Below are positions 25,332 to 34,798 of a stretch of DNA of 64,000 nucleotides, one piece after another (position 1 is the first letter of the stretch; every line of letters begins with the position of its first letter). Where the stretch lies: assembly GCA_021783515.1 (NCBI GenBank), contig JAJXTV010000017.1, positions 1-64,000 on the forward strand. Direction: 5' to 3'. Origin of the DNA: Nitrospirota bacterium (lineage in GTDB: Bacteria > Nitrospirota > Thermodesulfovibrionia > Thermodesulfovibrionales > UBA6898). Under the pieces are notes generated by a model. That model saw only the letters and a list, made by a program, of their open reading frames with translations. It was not told the origin of the DNA and made no database searches. Both the position numbers and the translations under genes were made by a program.

Positions 25332-26161
25332 GCCAGCAGTTCTATGATCTTCCCGATGGTCTTTTTGATATCCTTCCTGTCGACGATCTTGTCGATGAAG
25401 CCGTGCTCCAGGAGAAACTCGGCCCTCTGGAAATCCTCAGGGAGCTGTTGTTTGATCGTCTGCTCGATCACGCCCCTGCCGGCAAAGCCCACCAGGCTCT
25501 TCGGTTCGGCAATGATCACGTCGCCGAGCATCGCGAAGCTCGCGGTAACCCCGCCGAACGTCGGGTCCGCAAGGATCGAGACATACAGCACCCCGTTGTC
25601 CTTCAACTGACCCACAGCGGCCGAGACCCGCGCCATCTGCATCAGGGAAAAGATGCCTTCCTGCATCCTCGCCCCGCCTGAAGAAGCGACGGTGACGAGC
25701 GGCCTTCTCGTCTCAAGAGCCGCTTCGGCCGCCCTCACGATCTTCTCTCCGACAACCGAGCCCATGCTGCCCCCGATAAACGAAAAATCCATTACCACCA
25801 GGATCACGGGCATTCCCTCTACCGCCGCCTCCCCCGAGATCGCCGCATCCCCGAGGCCGGTCTTCCTTCTGTTCTCCTCGAGCTTCTCCCGGTAGAGGAC
25901 CTTGTCCCTGAATCGGAGCGGGTCGTCCGAGGTCAGTTCCGCGTCCATCTCGACAAAGCTTCCTTCGTCGACAAGGAGGGCAAGCCTCTCGCGGGCGCTG
26001 ATTCTGAAATGATAATTACATTTCGGGCATATCTGGAGGTTCTTTTCTATCTCTCTTTTGTAGATGATCTCCCGACAGCTCTCGCACTTCACCCAGAGCC
26101 CCTCCGGGATCTTCACCTTCTTGTCGGTCTTTATCTCTTTGCTCTTCTTAAACCACGCCAT
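25328..26161 (-). CDS. accD: Acetyl-CoA carboxylase, carboxyltransferase subunit beta
   Basis: 277 residues. The N-terminal zinc finger is complete (CESC at 26-29 and CPKC about 20 residues later, within LQICPKCNYHFRI). The carboxyltransferase body has GEAAVEGMPVILVVMDFSFI, GGSMGSVVGEKI and SSGGARMQEG, the oxyanion-hole region. With AccA it transfers the carboxyl group from biotin to acetyl-CoA, the first step of fatty acid synthesis. accA is not in this window. Coupled to folC by a four-base overlap. Confidence 0.97.
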   Translation of the reverse strand: MAWFKKSKEIKTDKKVKIPEGLWVKCESCREIIYKREIEKNLQICPKCNYHFRISARERLALLVDEGSFVEMDAELTSDDPLRFRDKVLYREKLEENRRKTGLGDAAISGEAAVEGMPVILVVMDFSFIGGSMGSVVGEKIVRAAEAALETRRPLVTVASSGGARMQEGIFSLMQMARVSAAVGQLKDNGVLYVSILADPTFGGVTASFAMLGDVIIAEPKSLVGFAGRGVIEQTIKQQLPEDFQRAEFLLEHGFIDKIVDRKDIKKTIGKIIELLA

Positions 26162-26246
26162 AATAGCTCCCTCGTCGTCCTAAGCCCGGCAGCGAAAGGA
26201 TCGCCGAGCTATGGACTTTTCAGCATATCCCCCCTTTTCCTCCGGT

Positions 26247-27008
26247 CTATATTTCATATGTTTTTCCGTCTTTGAACATCTCGATCCGCTGCGCCCTTAT
26301 CTTTCCGACCTCTTTCCGGATCGTTCCGATATACTGCGGTTTGGGATGCGTCACGAAGACACGGCCGGGGGGCGCCTGCATCTTCCCCAGCTCCGCCGCA
26401 AGGAGGCGCGACGTCAGATGGCCGGTCTTCAGAGCAAGCGCCTCCATGCTGTTGGGAAAGGAGACCTCGGCGATCACCGCATCGATCTTCTTCGCCGCGC
26501 TCCAGATCTTATCGGTCGGCCCCGTATCTCCGGTATAGAGCAGTACCCTGCCGTCCCGGCCCCTGACGATATAGCCGACGGCAGGCACGGTATGGTTCAC
26601 ACGGTATGCGCGGACCGAGTATCCCGCGCAGGAAAAAGACCTCCCCGGCACGACGGTCCTCATCTTCACCACCGGCTCCATCGCCGCCGATATCCTGGTG
26701 AAATCCGGCCAGAGCCGGTCGTTCAACACATATGCCTTCAGCGCATCAAGGGTCTCGCTTATCCCGAGAAGCGTGACACTATGGCGGCCGTTTCTGATGA
26801 CGATATTGTCGGCAAGAAAGGGGATCGCCTTGATATGGTCGAGATGGGAATGGGTGATCAGGATATTCTTTATCGCAAACTGTTCTTTCTCGGAGAGCCG
26901 GGCGCCGATCGTGCCGCCGTCCAGGAGAAACGTTCCGTCGATAAGAAAAGCGGTAGGATAGTGTCCGGGGAATTCCGCCCCGGCGCTGCCGAGGACCTTA
27001 AGCCGCAT
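26247..27008 (-). CDS. Metallo-beta-lactamase-fold hydrolase (class II cyclic-nucleotide phosphodiesterase-like)
   Basis: 253 residues. The metal-binding HxHxDH motif is present as ITHSHLDHIKAIPFL, with LLYTGDTGPTDKIW supplying the bridging Asp and VFVTHPKPQY a late His. The spacing and the AEVSFPNS segment resemble class II 3',5'-cyclic-nucleotide phosphodiesterases. It overlaps the GAF-HD-GYP gene by 11 bases, so the two signalling-type phosphodiesterases are made together. Substrate unproven. There is no signal peptide. Confidence 0.85.
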   Translation of the reverse strand: MRLKVLGSAGAEFPGHYPTAFLIDGTFLLDGGTIGARLSEKEQFAIKNILITHSHLDHIKAIPFLADNIVIRNGRHSVTLLGISETLDALKAYVLNDRLWPDFTRISAAMEPVVKMRTVVPGRSFSCAGYSVRAYRVNHTVPAVGYIVRGRDGRVLLYTGDTGPTDKIWSAAKKIDAVIAEVSFPNSMEALALKTGHLTSRLLAAELGKMQAPPGRVFVTHPKPQYIGTIRKEVGKIRAQRIEMFKDGKTYEI

Positions 27009-28098
27009 ACTGTCCTGTCCCGCTGAAATATCTGACGAAGGTCTCCACGATCTCTCCGTCGAACTGTGTGCCCGAGTTCTTCCTGAGCTCCCCCACCGCC
27101 TCCGAGACGGTCAGCGCCTTCCGGTACGGCCTGTCCGTCGTCATCGCGTCGAAGGTGTCGGCCACCGCAATGATCCGGGCGATCATCGGGATGCCAGAGC
27201 CCTTGAGCCGGTCGGGATAGCCGTTTCCGTCAAAGCGTTCGTGATGAGCCCTGACGCCAGGGATCACCTTATCGAGCTGCTTTACGTGCCGGAGTATCTC
27301 AGCGCCGTATTCGGCATGGAGGTTCATCGTCCGCACCTCTTCTCTGTCGAGCCTGCCGTTTTTCAGCAGGATGCTGTCCCTGATGCCTATCTTCCCGATG
27401 TCGTGGAGGATCGCGGCCAGCTTCAGGTTCTCGGTCTCTTCGTCAGGCAGGTCCATCATCTTCCCTATCGCGAGACTGTATTCCATGACCCGGTACGTAT
27501 GCCCGCCGGTATAAGGGTCCCTCTTTTCAATCGTTTCGGCAAGCGCATGTGCAGTCCCGTAAAAGGCCTCTTTCAGCTCCTGATACAGGCCGGCATTCTC
27601 GATCGCGACCGCAATCTGGTTGGCGAGCGCCGAGAGCCCTTCGCTGTCCTCCTCGTCGAAAAGACCGCTTCTCTTGTTGACCGCCTGAAGAACGCCGATC
27701 ACTTTCCCCTTTGACTTCAGGGGCACGCAGACCATATTTTTCGTCGTAAAGCTGCTCTTTTCGTCCGCTCCCCTGAAGAATCGCGGATCGGTCCCGGCGT
27801 CGTTGACGATAAGCGGCTCGCCCCTTTCGGCCACCCAGCCGGCGATCCCCTGCCCTCTGGCCAGCCTCATCGCCTGCAGGATATTCCCTTTTTCGCCGAG
27901 CGCCACCTCGAAAAAGAGGTCGCCGGTCTCCCTGTCGACGAGCAGCAGACTCCCCGTCTCCGCATCCGCAAGGGTAGTCGCCGCCTCAATCGCCCTCTTC
28001 CTGATCTCGCGGGTATCGAGGGTGGAATTCACGAGGGCCGACAGGTCCACCAGGGTCTTGAGCTGCCGGTTCTTCCGGAGCACGGCATCGTCGCTCAT
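26998..28098 (-). CDS. GAF plus HD-GYP c-di-GMP phosphodiesterase
   Basis: 366 residues. A GAF domain (about 20-165; GQGIAGWVAERGEPLIVNDA, MVCVPLKSKGKVIGVLQAVN) is followed by an HD-GYP domain with HDIGKIGI and HHERFDGNGYPDRLKG, all ligands intact. The protein should degrade cyclic di-GMP in response to a small ligand or redox signal bound by the GAF part. It is cytoplasmic. It overlaps trpA by four bases and the MBL hydrolase by 11, so it is embedded in the trpBA operon. Confidence 0.94.
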   Translation of the reverse strand: MSDDAVLRKNRQLKTLVDLSALVNSTLDTREIRKRAIEAATTLADAETGSLLLVDRETGDLFFEVALGEKGNILQAMRLARGQGIAGWVAERGEPLIVNDAGTDPRFFRGADEKSSFTTKNMVCVPLKSKGKVIGVLQAVNKRSGLFDEEDSEGLSALANQIAVAIENAGLYQELKEAFYGTAHALAETIEKRDPYTGGHTYRVMEYSLAIGKMMDLPDEETENLKLAAILHDIGKIGIRDSILLKNGRLDREEVRTMNLHAEYGAEILRHVKQLDKVIPGVRAHHERFDGNGYPDRLKGSGIPMIARIIAVADTFDAMTTDRPYRKALTVSEAVGELRKNSGTQFDGEIVETFVRYFSGTGQYAA

Positions 28099-28871
28099 GA
28101 CACCGCCTTCCTCAGCGACGACAGGTACTCCCGCAGAAGACCGTCCGGCTCTGCCGCCCGCTTCACGATCGCGCTTCCGACGATCACGCCGTCGGCAAAC
28201 GCCGCGACCTCAGCCGCCTCTTCCGGGGTCGAAATTCCGAACCCCACCGCAACCGGGGTCCCGCTCATCGAGCGGATCCGGGCGACGTGGGACGCGATCG
28301 AGGAATCCATCGTTAGCTTCGAGCCGGTAATGCCGGTGATCGAGACATAATAAATGAATCCGCGTGAGGATTTTGCCACCTTCCCGGCTCTCTCCCCGGT
28401 CGAGGTAGGAGCAACGAGGAAGATGATGTCGAAATCAGACCTCTTCGAAAAAGCGAGGATATCGCGTGCCTCCTCGGGTGGCAGATCGGGGACGATAATC
28501 CCGTCGACTCCCGCCTCGGAGGCGTCTCGCACGAACCTCTCTTCCCCGTAATGAAAGATCGGATTATAGTAGGTCATCAGCAGGATAGGCGTCTGCGACC
28601 GCTTCCTGACATCCGCCACGAGTTCGATCACCTTCCGCAGGGTGACGCCCTGCGCCAGGGCGCGCTGGGCCGCTTTCTGGATCGTCGGTCCGTCGGCGAG
28701 GGGGTCAGAGAAAGGCACGCCAAGCTCAATGATGTCGGCCCCGCAGTCCTCAAGAATCCCGATAAGCTCGTGGGTCCTCGCAAGGCTGGGGTCACCGGCC
28801 ATGATATAGGGGATAAAGGCCTTCTTCCCTCCCCTGACGATCTCCCTGAATTTCTTCCCTATCCTCGACAT
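28095..28871 (-). CDS. trpA: Tryptophan synthase alpha subunit
   Basis: 258 residues. KAFIPYIMAGDPSLARTHEL, IELGVPFSDPLADGPTIQKA (catalytic Glu and Asp59-type residue) and GFIYYVSITGITGSK are diagnostic, with GTPVAVGFGISTPEEA near the end. It cleaves indole-3-glycerol phosphate to indole, which passes by tunnel to TrpB. ATG 28871 shares a base with the trpB stop (TGATG). Confidence 0.97.
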   Translation of the reverse strand: MSRIGKKFREIVRGGKKAFIPYIMAGDPSLARTHELIGILEDCGADIIELGVPFSDPLADGPTIQKAAQRALAQGVTLRKVIELVADVRKRSQTPILLMTYYNPIFHYGEERFVRDASEAGVDGIIVPDLPPEEARDILAFSKRSDFDIIFLVAPTSTGERAGKVAKSSRGFIYYVSITGITGSKLTMDSSIASHVARIRSMSGTPVAVGFGISTPEEAAEVAAFADGVIVGSAIVKRAAEPDGLLREYLSSLRKAVS

Positions 28872-30064
28872 CAGAGCTCTATCCCCTTCATCCGCGCCAC
28901 CTGCTGCACGTCCTTGTCGCCGCGGCCGGAAAGATTGACGATCACCACGCCGCCCTTCGGCAGCCCGGGGACGAGTTTCACCGCCTCGGCGAGGGCATGA
29001 GACGATTCTAGCGCCGGGATTATCCCTTCCGTCTTCGACAGCAGTTCGAAGGCCCTCATCGCCTCGTCGTCCGTTGCGTATGTATACCGCGCCCTGCCCG
29101 ACTCCCTGAGAAACGCATGTTCCGGCCCTACCGCCGCATAATCGAGGCCGGCCGAGACAGAATGAGTACCGAGGATATTGCCGTCGTCGTCCTGAAGGAG
29201 GAAACTCTTCGTGCCCTGGAGCACGCCGAGAGACCCGCCGGCGAACCGCGCGGCATGCTCTCCCGGGAGGATACCCCTTCCCCCCGCCTCGACGCCGACC
29301 ATCTTCACGTCCGCGTCTTCGATAAAGGCGTGAAAGAGCCCCATCGCATTGCTCCCGCCGCCGATACAGGCGATCAGATAGTCCGGCAGCCTTCCTTCAG
29401 CGGAGAGGACCTGCCTTCTGGCCTCCCTGCCGATGACCGACTGAAAATCTCTCACGACCAGGGGAAACGGGTGGGGGCCGAAGACGGTCCCGAGGACATA
29501 ATGGGTGGACCTCACGTTCGTGGTCCAGTCGCGCATCGCCTCATTGATCGCGTCCTTGAGCGTCCTCGATCCGATCGCCACCTCGACCACTTTGGCCCCC
29601 AGAAGCTTCATCCTGAAGACGTTCAGGGACTGACGGGCGATGTCGTCCGAACCCATATAAATTTCGCACTCGAGCCCGCAGAGGGCCGCGCCGGTCGCGG
29701 TCGCGACGCCGTGCTGTCCCGCCCCGGTCTCTGCGATGAGTCTCTTCTTCCCCATCTTCTTCGCAAGGAGCGCCTGGCCGAGCGCATTGTTGATCTTGTG
29801 GGCTCCGGTGTGGGCGAGATCCTCCCGCTTCAGATAGATCCTCGCGCCCCCCAGGGTATCGGTCAGTCTCTTCGCAAAGTAGAGCGGGGTCGGCCTGCCG
29901 ACATAGGTCTTCAGAAGAAGATCGATCTCCTCCTTAAACTGCCCGTCCTTTTTCAGCGCGTGATACGCCTTTTCGAGTTCATCGAGCGCCGGCATCAGCG
30001 TCTCGGGCGCAAAACGACCGCCATACGCTCCGAAATATCCTCTCCTGTCAGGAAACTTCTTGAT
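28871..30064 (-). CDS. trpB: Tryptophan synthase beta subunit (apparent AUC start codon)
   Basis: 397 residues if read from ATC at 30064-30062. [20 protein letters not shown] contains the PLP lysine, [13 protein letters not shown] and [15 protein letters not shown] bind substrate and PLP phosphate. The first ATG (29995) would remove the strongly conserved N-terminal [15 protein letters not shown], which is intact in frame upstream. No ATG, GTG or TTG lies between the upstream TAA and this segment. ATC 30064 gives [12 protein letters not shown], the normal family N-terminus, and has AGAGG 6 bases before it. Either AUC is the start, or a single G-to-C change or error has replaced ATG. Catalyses indole plus serine to tryptophan. 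Confidence 0.93.
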   Translation of the reverse strand: MKKFPDRRGYFGAYGGRFAPETLMPALDELEKAYHALKKDGQFKEEIDLLLKTYVGRPTPLYFAKRLTDTLGGARIYLKREDLAHTGAHKINNALGQALLAKKMGKKRLIAETGAGQHGVATATGAALCGLECEIYMGSDDIARQSLNVFRMKLLGAKVVEVAIGSRTLKDAINEAMRDWTTNVRSTHYVLGTVFGPHPFPLVVRDFQSVIGREARRQVLSAEGRLPDYLIACIGGGSNAMGLFHAFIEDADVKMVGVEAGGRGILPGEHAARFAGGSLGVLQGTKSFLLQDDDGNILGTHSVSAGLDYAAVGPEHAFLRESGRARYTYATDDEAMRAFELLSKTEGIIPALESSHALAEAVKLVPGLPKGGVVIVNLSGRGDKDVQQVARMKGIEL

Positions 30065-30129
30065 TTCAGGCCTCTCTCTCTGCCAAGTCCTTGTTTTTAT
30101 ACGGCTTTATAAAAATATCCTGAAGCTGT

Positions 30130-30135
30130 ATTATA
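30130..30135 (-). promoter_or_regulatory. Putative -10 box of the trpB operon
   Basis: A perfect TATAAT on the minus strand lies 65 bases before the AUC start. No good -35 is seen at 16-18 bases. It would make trpB the first gene of trpBA-HD-GYP-MBL. Confidence 0.35.
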
Positions 30136-30193
30136 TCCCAAAATCGGCAAATATGGACAGTCCCGGACCGTCCGAAGAAGCGCCGGGATGACG

Positions 30194-31186
30194 TTAGATA
30201 ACGAGGACCGCCAGTTTGCAGATGAGCCATGCGAGGATCGCGCAGGCAGGAAGAGTAAGGACCCAGGCGACGACGATCCTGCCGGCGACCCCCCACCTCA
30301 CCGCCGAGAGCCTCTTCGTGGCGCCCACACCCATGATCGTCGAAGAGATGATATGGGTCGTCGAAAGAGGAAGCCCGACCCTCGAAGCGATCTCGATGAC
30401 GGTGGCGGCCGACGCCTCTGCGGCAAAGCCATGGATCGGCCTGAGGTGCACCAGTTTCACTCCCAGGGTCTTGATGACCCTCCATCCTCCGAGGGCAGTT
30501 CCGCACGCCATGGCCGACGCGCAGAGCACCATCACCCAGATCGGCACATGAAAGCCCGGGAGCTTATAGTAGCTGACGAGCGCCATGGCGATGATGCCCA
30601 TCGTCTTTTGGGCATCGTTGTTGCCGTGGCTGAAGGCCATATAGGCCGCCGACACGATCTGCAGCCGGTTGAAAAGCGGGTTAACGAGGGAAAGCGGAGA
30701 CCTCTTAAAAAGCCACATCAGAAGGAGCATCAACAAAAACCCAAGAAAAAACCCGACTATGGGCGAGACGATAAGGCCTATGAAGACCTTAAAGACCCCT
30801 TTTTGGATGATGACTCCGGTCCCCGCGGTCGCGACCGCGGCGCCGAGGATGCTGGAGAGGATTGCATGGCTCGAAGACGTCGGGAGCCCGAAATACCATG
30901 TCAGCAGGTCCCAGAGTATCGCCGAAAGCAGCGCCGAAACGACAGTCAGCTGGGTCACCGCAGCGGTCTCGATGAGGCCGGCGCCGACCGTCTTTGCGAC
31001 CGCGGTGCCGGTGAGCGCGCCGACAAGGTTCAGGCAGGCGGCCATGACCACGGCAACCTTCGGCGAGAGCACCCTTGTGGATACGGACGTGGCGATTGCG
31101 TTTGCGGTGTCGTGAAACCCGTTGATGAAGTCGAAGACAGTGCCGAGAACTACGACGAAGACGAGCAGCGCAAAGGTGTCATGCAT
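30194..31186 (-). CDS. pit: Low-affinity inorganic phosphate transporter, PiT family
   Basis: 330 residues with about ten membrane helices. The two PiT signature repeats are FDFINGFHDTANAIATSVST near the N-terminus and AYMAFSHGNNDAQKTMG in the second half, plus SRVGLPLSTTHIISSTIMG. It imports phosphate as a metal-phosphate complex with protons or sodium. It overlaps the DUF47 gene by 8 bases; the pair is the standard Pit-accessory unit. Confidence 0.96.
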   Translation of the reverse strand: MHDTFALLVFVVVLGTVFDFINGFHDTANAIATSVSTRVLSPKVAVVMAACLNLVGALTGTAVAKTVGAGLIETAAVTQLTVVSALLSAILWDLLTWYFGLPTSSSHAILSSILGAAVATAGTGVIIQKGVFKVFIGLIVSPIVGFFLGFLLMLLLMWLFKRSPLSLVNPLFNRLQIVSAAYMAFSHGNNDAQKTMGIIAMALVSYYKLPGFHVPIWVMVLCASAMACGTALGGWRVIKTLGVKLVHLRPIHGFAAEASAATVIEIASRVGLPLSTTHIISSTIMGVGATKRLSAVRWGVAGRIVVAWVLTLPACAILAWLICKLAVLVI

Positions 31187-31796
31187 ATTTGAGGACTATC
31201 GCCTCCAGGACATTCGCAACGTCTTCGCATCTGTCCGAGGCGTCTTCAAGGTGCTCGTATACCTCTTTCCACTTAATGATGAGGACCGGGTCTTTCACCT
31301 CGTCGAAAAGCCTCCCCAACGCGTCCCTGAAGCCCCTGTCGATCCTGTTTTCGAGCCTGTTGATCTCGATGCAGTATTCCTGGACATGGGCATAGTTCTT
31401 TTCCTTCAGTTTCTTGATTGCCTTGTGCATCACCTCGGCGGTAGTCAGGAGGTCCTTCGACATCACGACGGCCTCCGGAGTCGATTCCCTTATCTTGAAT
31501 ACCGCGATCCTGTCGGCCACCGCCCATATCAGGTCGATAACGTCGTCCATTCTTGAGGCGAGCGAATAGAGGTCCTCCCTGTCGATCGGCGTGATGAAGG
31601 TCTTATTCAGCTTCTTCATGATATCGTGGGTCAGCATATCGCTGTCCTGCTCCACCTCGTGAATCTCCTTGGCCCTGGCCTCGAGGCTGTCGAAGTTTTC
31701 CATCAACTCGACGAGCAGGGACGCGGCCTTCGTAATGTTCAGCGAAGTCCTGTCGAATATCTCGAAGAAATCTATTTCTTTGGGAAAAAGCCTCAT
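31179..31796 (-). CDS. DUF47 / PhoU-like accessory protein of the phosphate transporter
   Basis: 205 residues, all helical in appearance, with the repeated PhoU-like pattern (ARAKEIHEVEQDSDMLTHDI, HLEDASDRCEDVANVLEAIV) including E/DxxxD metal-binding residues. DUF47 proteins accompany PiT transporters and are thought to modulate them. The stop overlaps the pit start, so production is coupled. Confidence 0.93.
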   Translation of the reverse strand: MRLFPKEIDFFEIFDRTSLNITKAASLLVELMENFDSLEARAKEIHEVEQDSDMLTHDIMKKLNKTFITPIDREDLYSLASRMDDVIDLIWAVADRIAVFKIRESTPEAVVMSKDLLTTAEVMHKAIKKLKEKNYAHVQEYCIEINRLENRIDRGFRDALGRLFDEVKDPVLIIKWKEVYEHLEDASDRCEDVANVLEAIVLKYA

Positions 31797-31871
31797 CGCA
31801 GTTCAGCCCCGGATAGCTTATAAGAATCCCTCCGGCTGTGTCAAATAAACCGCCGCAGGGCCGTTATCAGA

Positions 31872-32957
31872 TCAGCAGTTCGCGGCGAAGACCCTACGTA
31901 TCTCCTCTGCCGACAGACCGCCCTTTATCGTCACGGCGCCGATCCTTTCGGGCAGGACGAACTTCAGGTTCCCGGCCACCGCCTTCTTGTCCAGCTGCAT
32001 CGCCGAGAGGACCGCATCGAATGAGATATCCTCCGGAAGCGACGACGGCAGACCGTAGAGTTCGATGAGGGCCCTGATCCGCGCGGTCTGCCCTGCTTCC
32101 AGAAGACCCGCCTGCTGCCCGAGCCTCGCCTCGGCGTACATTCCGATCGCTACACCCTCCCCGTGCAGATACCTCGCGTACCCCGTCGCCGTCTCGAGCG
32201 CATGACCAATCGTATGACCGTAATTGAGTATTGCCCGCAGACCCGACTCCCGCTCATCTTTCGAGACCACCTCGGCCTTTATCTCGCAGGATCTCCGGAT
32301 GACCCGCTCCAGGGCTTCCGGATCGTGGGCCAGGACCTCCCGGGAGTGTTCCTCGAGAAAACGGAAAAATTCCTCGTCCCATATCACCCCGTACTTGATC
32401 ACCTCGGCGATCCCGGAGAGGAATTCCCTCTGGGGGAGGGTCTTCAGCGTTTCAGTATCGATCCAGACAAGCCTCGGCTGCCAGAACGATCCGATCATGT
32501 TCTTCCCCAGCGGATGGTTCACCCCGGTCTTTCCGCCTACCGAACTGTCGACCTGCGCCAGAAGGGTTGTCGGCACCTGGACGAAATCGACCCCCCGCAT
32601 ATAGGTCGACGCGGCAAACCCGGCGATGTCGCCGATCACTCCGCCTCCCAGCGCGACCACCACCGCTTTCCTGTCGAGCCTCGCCTTCAGCATGTCGGTG
32701 TAGATCTCCTCCACCGAGGAGAGGCTCTTGAATCCTTCTCCGTCGGGGATCAGTATGCGGGCGAGCTCAAACCCTGCGTCCCTGATCGACCGGGCCACCG
32801 TTTCTCCGTGCAGGCCGAATACCGTCGGATTACTCACAAGACAGATCTTCCTGCTGAATTCAAACTTCAGGAGGTTTTTCCCGATCTCTCCGAGGCGGCC
32901 CGCGTCGATGACGATATTGTAGCTCCTGTCGCCCAGGTCGACCCTTATCTTCTGCAT
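31872..32957 (-). CDS. aroB: 3-dehydroquinate synthase
   Basis: 361 residues. VALGGGVIGDIAGFAASTYM (NAD-binding), PTTLLAQVDSSVGGKTGVNH and LNYGHTIGHALE (metal-binding His) are diagnostic. It cyclises DAHP to 3-dehydroquinate using NAD and a divalent metal. It overlaps aroK by 13 bases; the operon order is aroC-aroK-aroB, three steps of the shikimate pathway. Confidence 0.97.
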   Translation of the reverse strand: MQKIRVDLGDRSYNIVIDAGRLGEIGKNLLKFEFSRKICLVSNPTVFGLHGETVARSIRDAGFELARILIPDGEGFKSLSSVEEIYTDMLKARLDRKAVVVALGGGVIGDIAGFAASTYMRGVDFVQVPTTLLAQVDSSVGGKTGVNHPLGKNMIGSFWQPRLVWIDTETLKTLPQREFLSGIAEVIKYGVIWDEEFFRFLEEHSREVLAHDPEALERVIRRSCEIKAEVVSKDERESGLRAILNYGHTIGHALETATGYARYLHGEGVAIGMYAEARLGQQAGLLEAGQTARIRALIELYGLPSSLPEDISFDAVLSAMQLDKKAVAGNLKFVLPERIGAVTIKGGLSAEEIRRVFAANC

Positions 32958-33454
32958 TTGATGACCCCCGCAATCTCTTCCGCCACCTGGAGCGGTGTCT
33001 TCCCATCAGTATCGATCATGGTCCCCGCCTTTTCATAAAAAGGCATCCTGAAGGCGAGGAGGTCTTCGATCTTAGCAAGCGGGTCTTCCACGTTGAGGAG
33101 CGGCCGGTCGCCGCTGCCGGCCGTCCTCGCGAGGATCGTCTGCGGGGCGGCGCGCAGGCAGAATATCACGCCGGTTTCCCTCAGGGCGGCCATATTCTCC
33201 TCCCTCAGGACCGCGCCGCCGCCGGTCGAGATAATAAGATTCCTCTGGCGGGCGAACCTCCTGATGACCTCGGTCTCGAGGTCACGGAAATAGGGCTCGC
33301 CGAAATCCCTGAAGATATCGGCGATCTTCATGCCTCGGCCTGCCTCGATCTCGGAGTCGACATCCACCAGACGCATGCTCAGGAGCCTCGAGAGTTCCCT
33401 GCCGACTGCGGTCTTGCCTGTTCCCATGAAGCCTGTCAATACTATATTCGTCAT
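32945..33454 (-). CDS. aroK: Shikimate kinase
   Basis: 169 residues. Walker A GFMGTGKTAVGREL, the shikimate-binding VDVDSEIEAGRGMKIADIF and FRDLETEVIRRFA, and IISTGGGAVLREENM are all family motifs. It phosphorylates shikimate at the 3-OH. Located between aroC (53-base gap) and aroB (overlap). Confidence 0.97.
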   Translation of the reverse strand: MTNIVLTGFMGTGKTAVGRELSRLLSMRLVDVDSEIEAGRGMKIADIFRDFGEPYFRDLETEVIRRFARQRNLIISTGGGAVLREENMAALRETGVIFCLRAAPQTILARTAGSGDRPLLNVEDPLAKIEDLLAFRMPFYEKAGTMIDTDGKTPLQVAEEIAGVIKCRR

Positions 33455-33507
33455 GTGAATTCCTCAATAATCTCTGGCGGTCCGGGCCGGGAAGCGGGAC
33501 GGCAACC

Positions 33508-34722
33508 TCAATAACCGTCCACCTGGGAGAGATATGAACGATAATTCCGTCTGATTTCTTTTTCGCTGTCTCCGCCGAACTTCTCGAGAAAGGCATCGGT
33601 CAACACCAGCGCAGCCATCGCCTCTCCGACGACTGCGGCGGCGGGGACCGCACAGACGTCGGAGCGCTCGTATGCCGCCTCGAAGGGCTTCTTCGTCCTG
33701 ATATCGACCGACATGAGCGGCCTTCTCAGCGTCGGGATCGGCTTCATCGCGGCCCGTATAATGATCGGCATCCCGTTGGACATGCCGCCTTCGATGCCTC
33801 CGGCGTTGTTCGACTTCCTGAAGAACCTGAGCCCCCGCGGGCGGGAAGGGGAAGAGTCGTAAAAAATCTCGTCCATGACTCGCGACCCGGAGGCCTCCGC
33901 CATCGCAAGCCCGAGTCCCGTCTCGACCGCCTTGATCGCTTGAATACCCATCAGCGCCTGAGCAAGCCGGCCGTCGAGCTTCAGGTCCCATTGTGTGTGG
34001 CTGCCGAGGCCTACCGGCACGCCCGTAGCGAATACCTCGAAAACGCCGCCGACCGAATCGCCGTCCTTTATCGCCGCGTCAATGCGTCGGATCATCCGCT
34101 TCGAGGCGGCCGGGTCCGCGCATCTGACCGGTGACTTTTCTGCCTCCTCGAACAAATTCATCAGTGCATCCCCGTCCGTTGCCGGTGACGCCGTCTTTGC
34201 CTTCTGGCTGCCGATCGCCAGGACATGGCTGCCTATCAGGATTCCAAAGACCGCAAGAAACTTTTTGGCGACCGCGCCGAGCGCAACCCGCATCGCCGTC
34301 TCCCTTGCGCTCGACCGCTCAAGGATATTGCGGAGATCTTTCTGATCGTATTTCAGCGCTCCCGCCAGGTCGGCATGCCCCGGCCGCGGGCGGGTAACGG
34401 GGGCCCCCTTGCCGTCCGCCGGCTCCGGCTTTGCGCCCGGGTCAGGATTCATCACCATGCGCCAATTCTCCCAGTCCCTGTTTTCCACAAGCAGGGCGAT
34501 CGGCGAGCCGAGCGTCCTGCCGCGGCGAACACCCGAGAGAATCGTCGCCCTGTCAGACTCTATCTTCATTCTGCCGCCGCGGCCGTATCCTCCCTGCCGC
34601 CTCCGCAGCTCTCCATCGATGTCCCCAGATGAGAGGGACATCCCCGAAGGGATCCCCTCGATAATGCCCGCAAGCGCCCTGCCGTGCGACTCGCCTGCGG
34701 TCGAAAAACGAAGTCTCGCCAT
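33508..34722 (-). CDS. aroC: Chorismate synthase
   Basis: 404 residues, slightly long for the family. Motifs: [19 protein letters not shown], the segment [60 protein letters not shown] and [20 protein letters not shown]. It converts EPSP to chorismate with reduced FMN. It is the first gene of aroC-aroK-aroB, with a TATAAT box 46 bases upstream. Confidence 0.97.
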   Translation of the reverse strand: MARLRFSTAGESHGRALAGIIEGIPSGMSLSSGDIDGELRRRQGGYGRGGRMKIESDRATILSGVRRGRTLGSPIALLVENRDWENWRMVMNPDPGAKPEPADGKGAPVTRPRPGHADLAGALKYDQKDLRNILERSSARETAMRVALGAVAKKFLAVFGILIGSHVLAIGSQKAKTASPATDGDALMNLFEEAEKSPVRCADPAASKRMIRRIDAAIKDGDSVGGVFEVFATGVPVGLGSHTQWDLKLDGRLAQALMGIQAIKAVETGLGLAMAEASGSRVMDEIFYDSSPSRPRGLRFFRKSNNAGGIEGGMSNGMPIIIRAAMKPIPTLRRPLMSVDIRTKKPFEAAYERSDVCAVPAAAVVGEAMAALVLTDAFLEKFGGDSEKEIRRNYRSYLSQVDGY

Positions 34723-34767
34723 TCTGTCGTCAGCTCCCTAAGAGTATTCCGCGCTTTCGCGCGTTAG

Positions 34768-34773
34768 ATTATA
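34768..34773 (-). promoter_or_regulatory. Putative -10 box upstream of aroC
   Basis: TATAAT on the minus strand, 46 bases before ATG 34722. No clear -35 at the right spacing; this region also contains the subtilase terminator. Confidence 0.35.
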
Positions 34774-34778
34774 GCATC

Positions 34779-34798
34779 AAAAAGGGCAACGAGGCCCT
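34779..34798 (-). terminator. Intrinsic terminator of the first subtilase gene
   Basis: Minus strand: AGGGC, loop CTCGTT, GCCCT, running directly into TTTTT. It overlaps the stop codon at 34797-34799. Confidence 0.6.
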
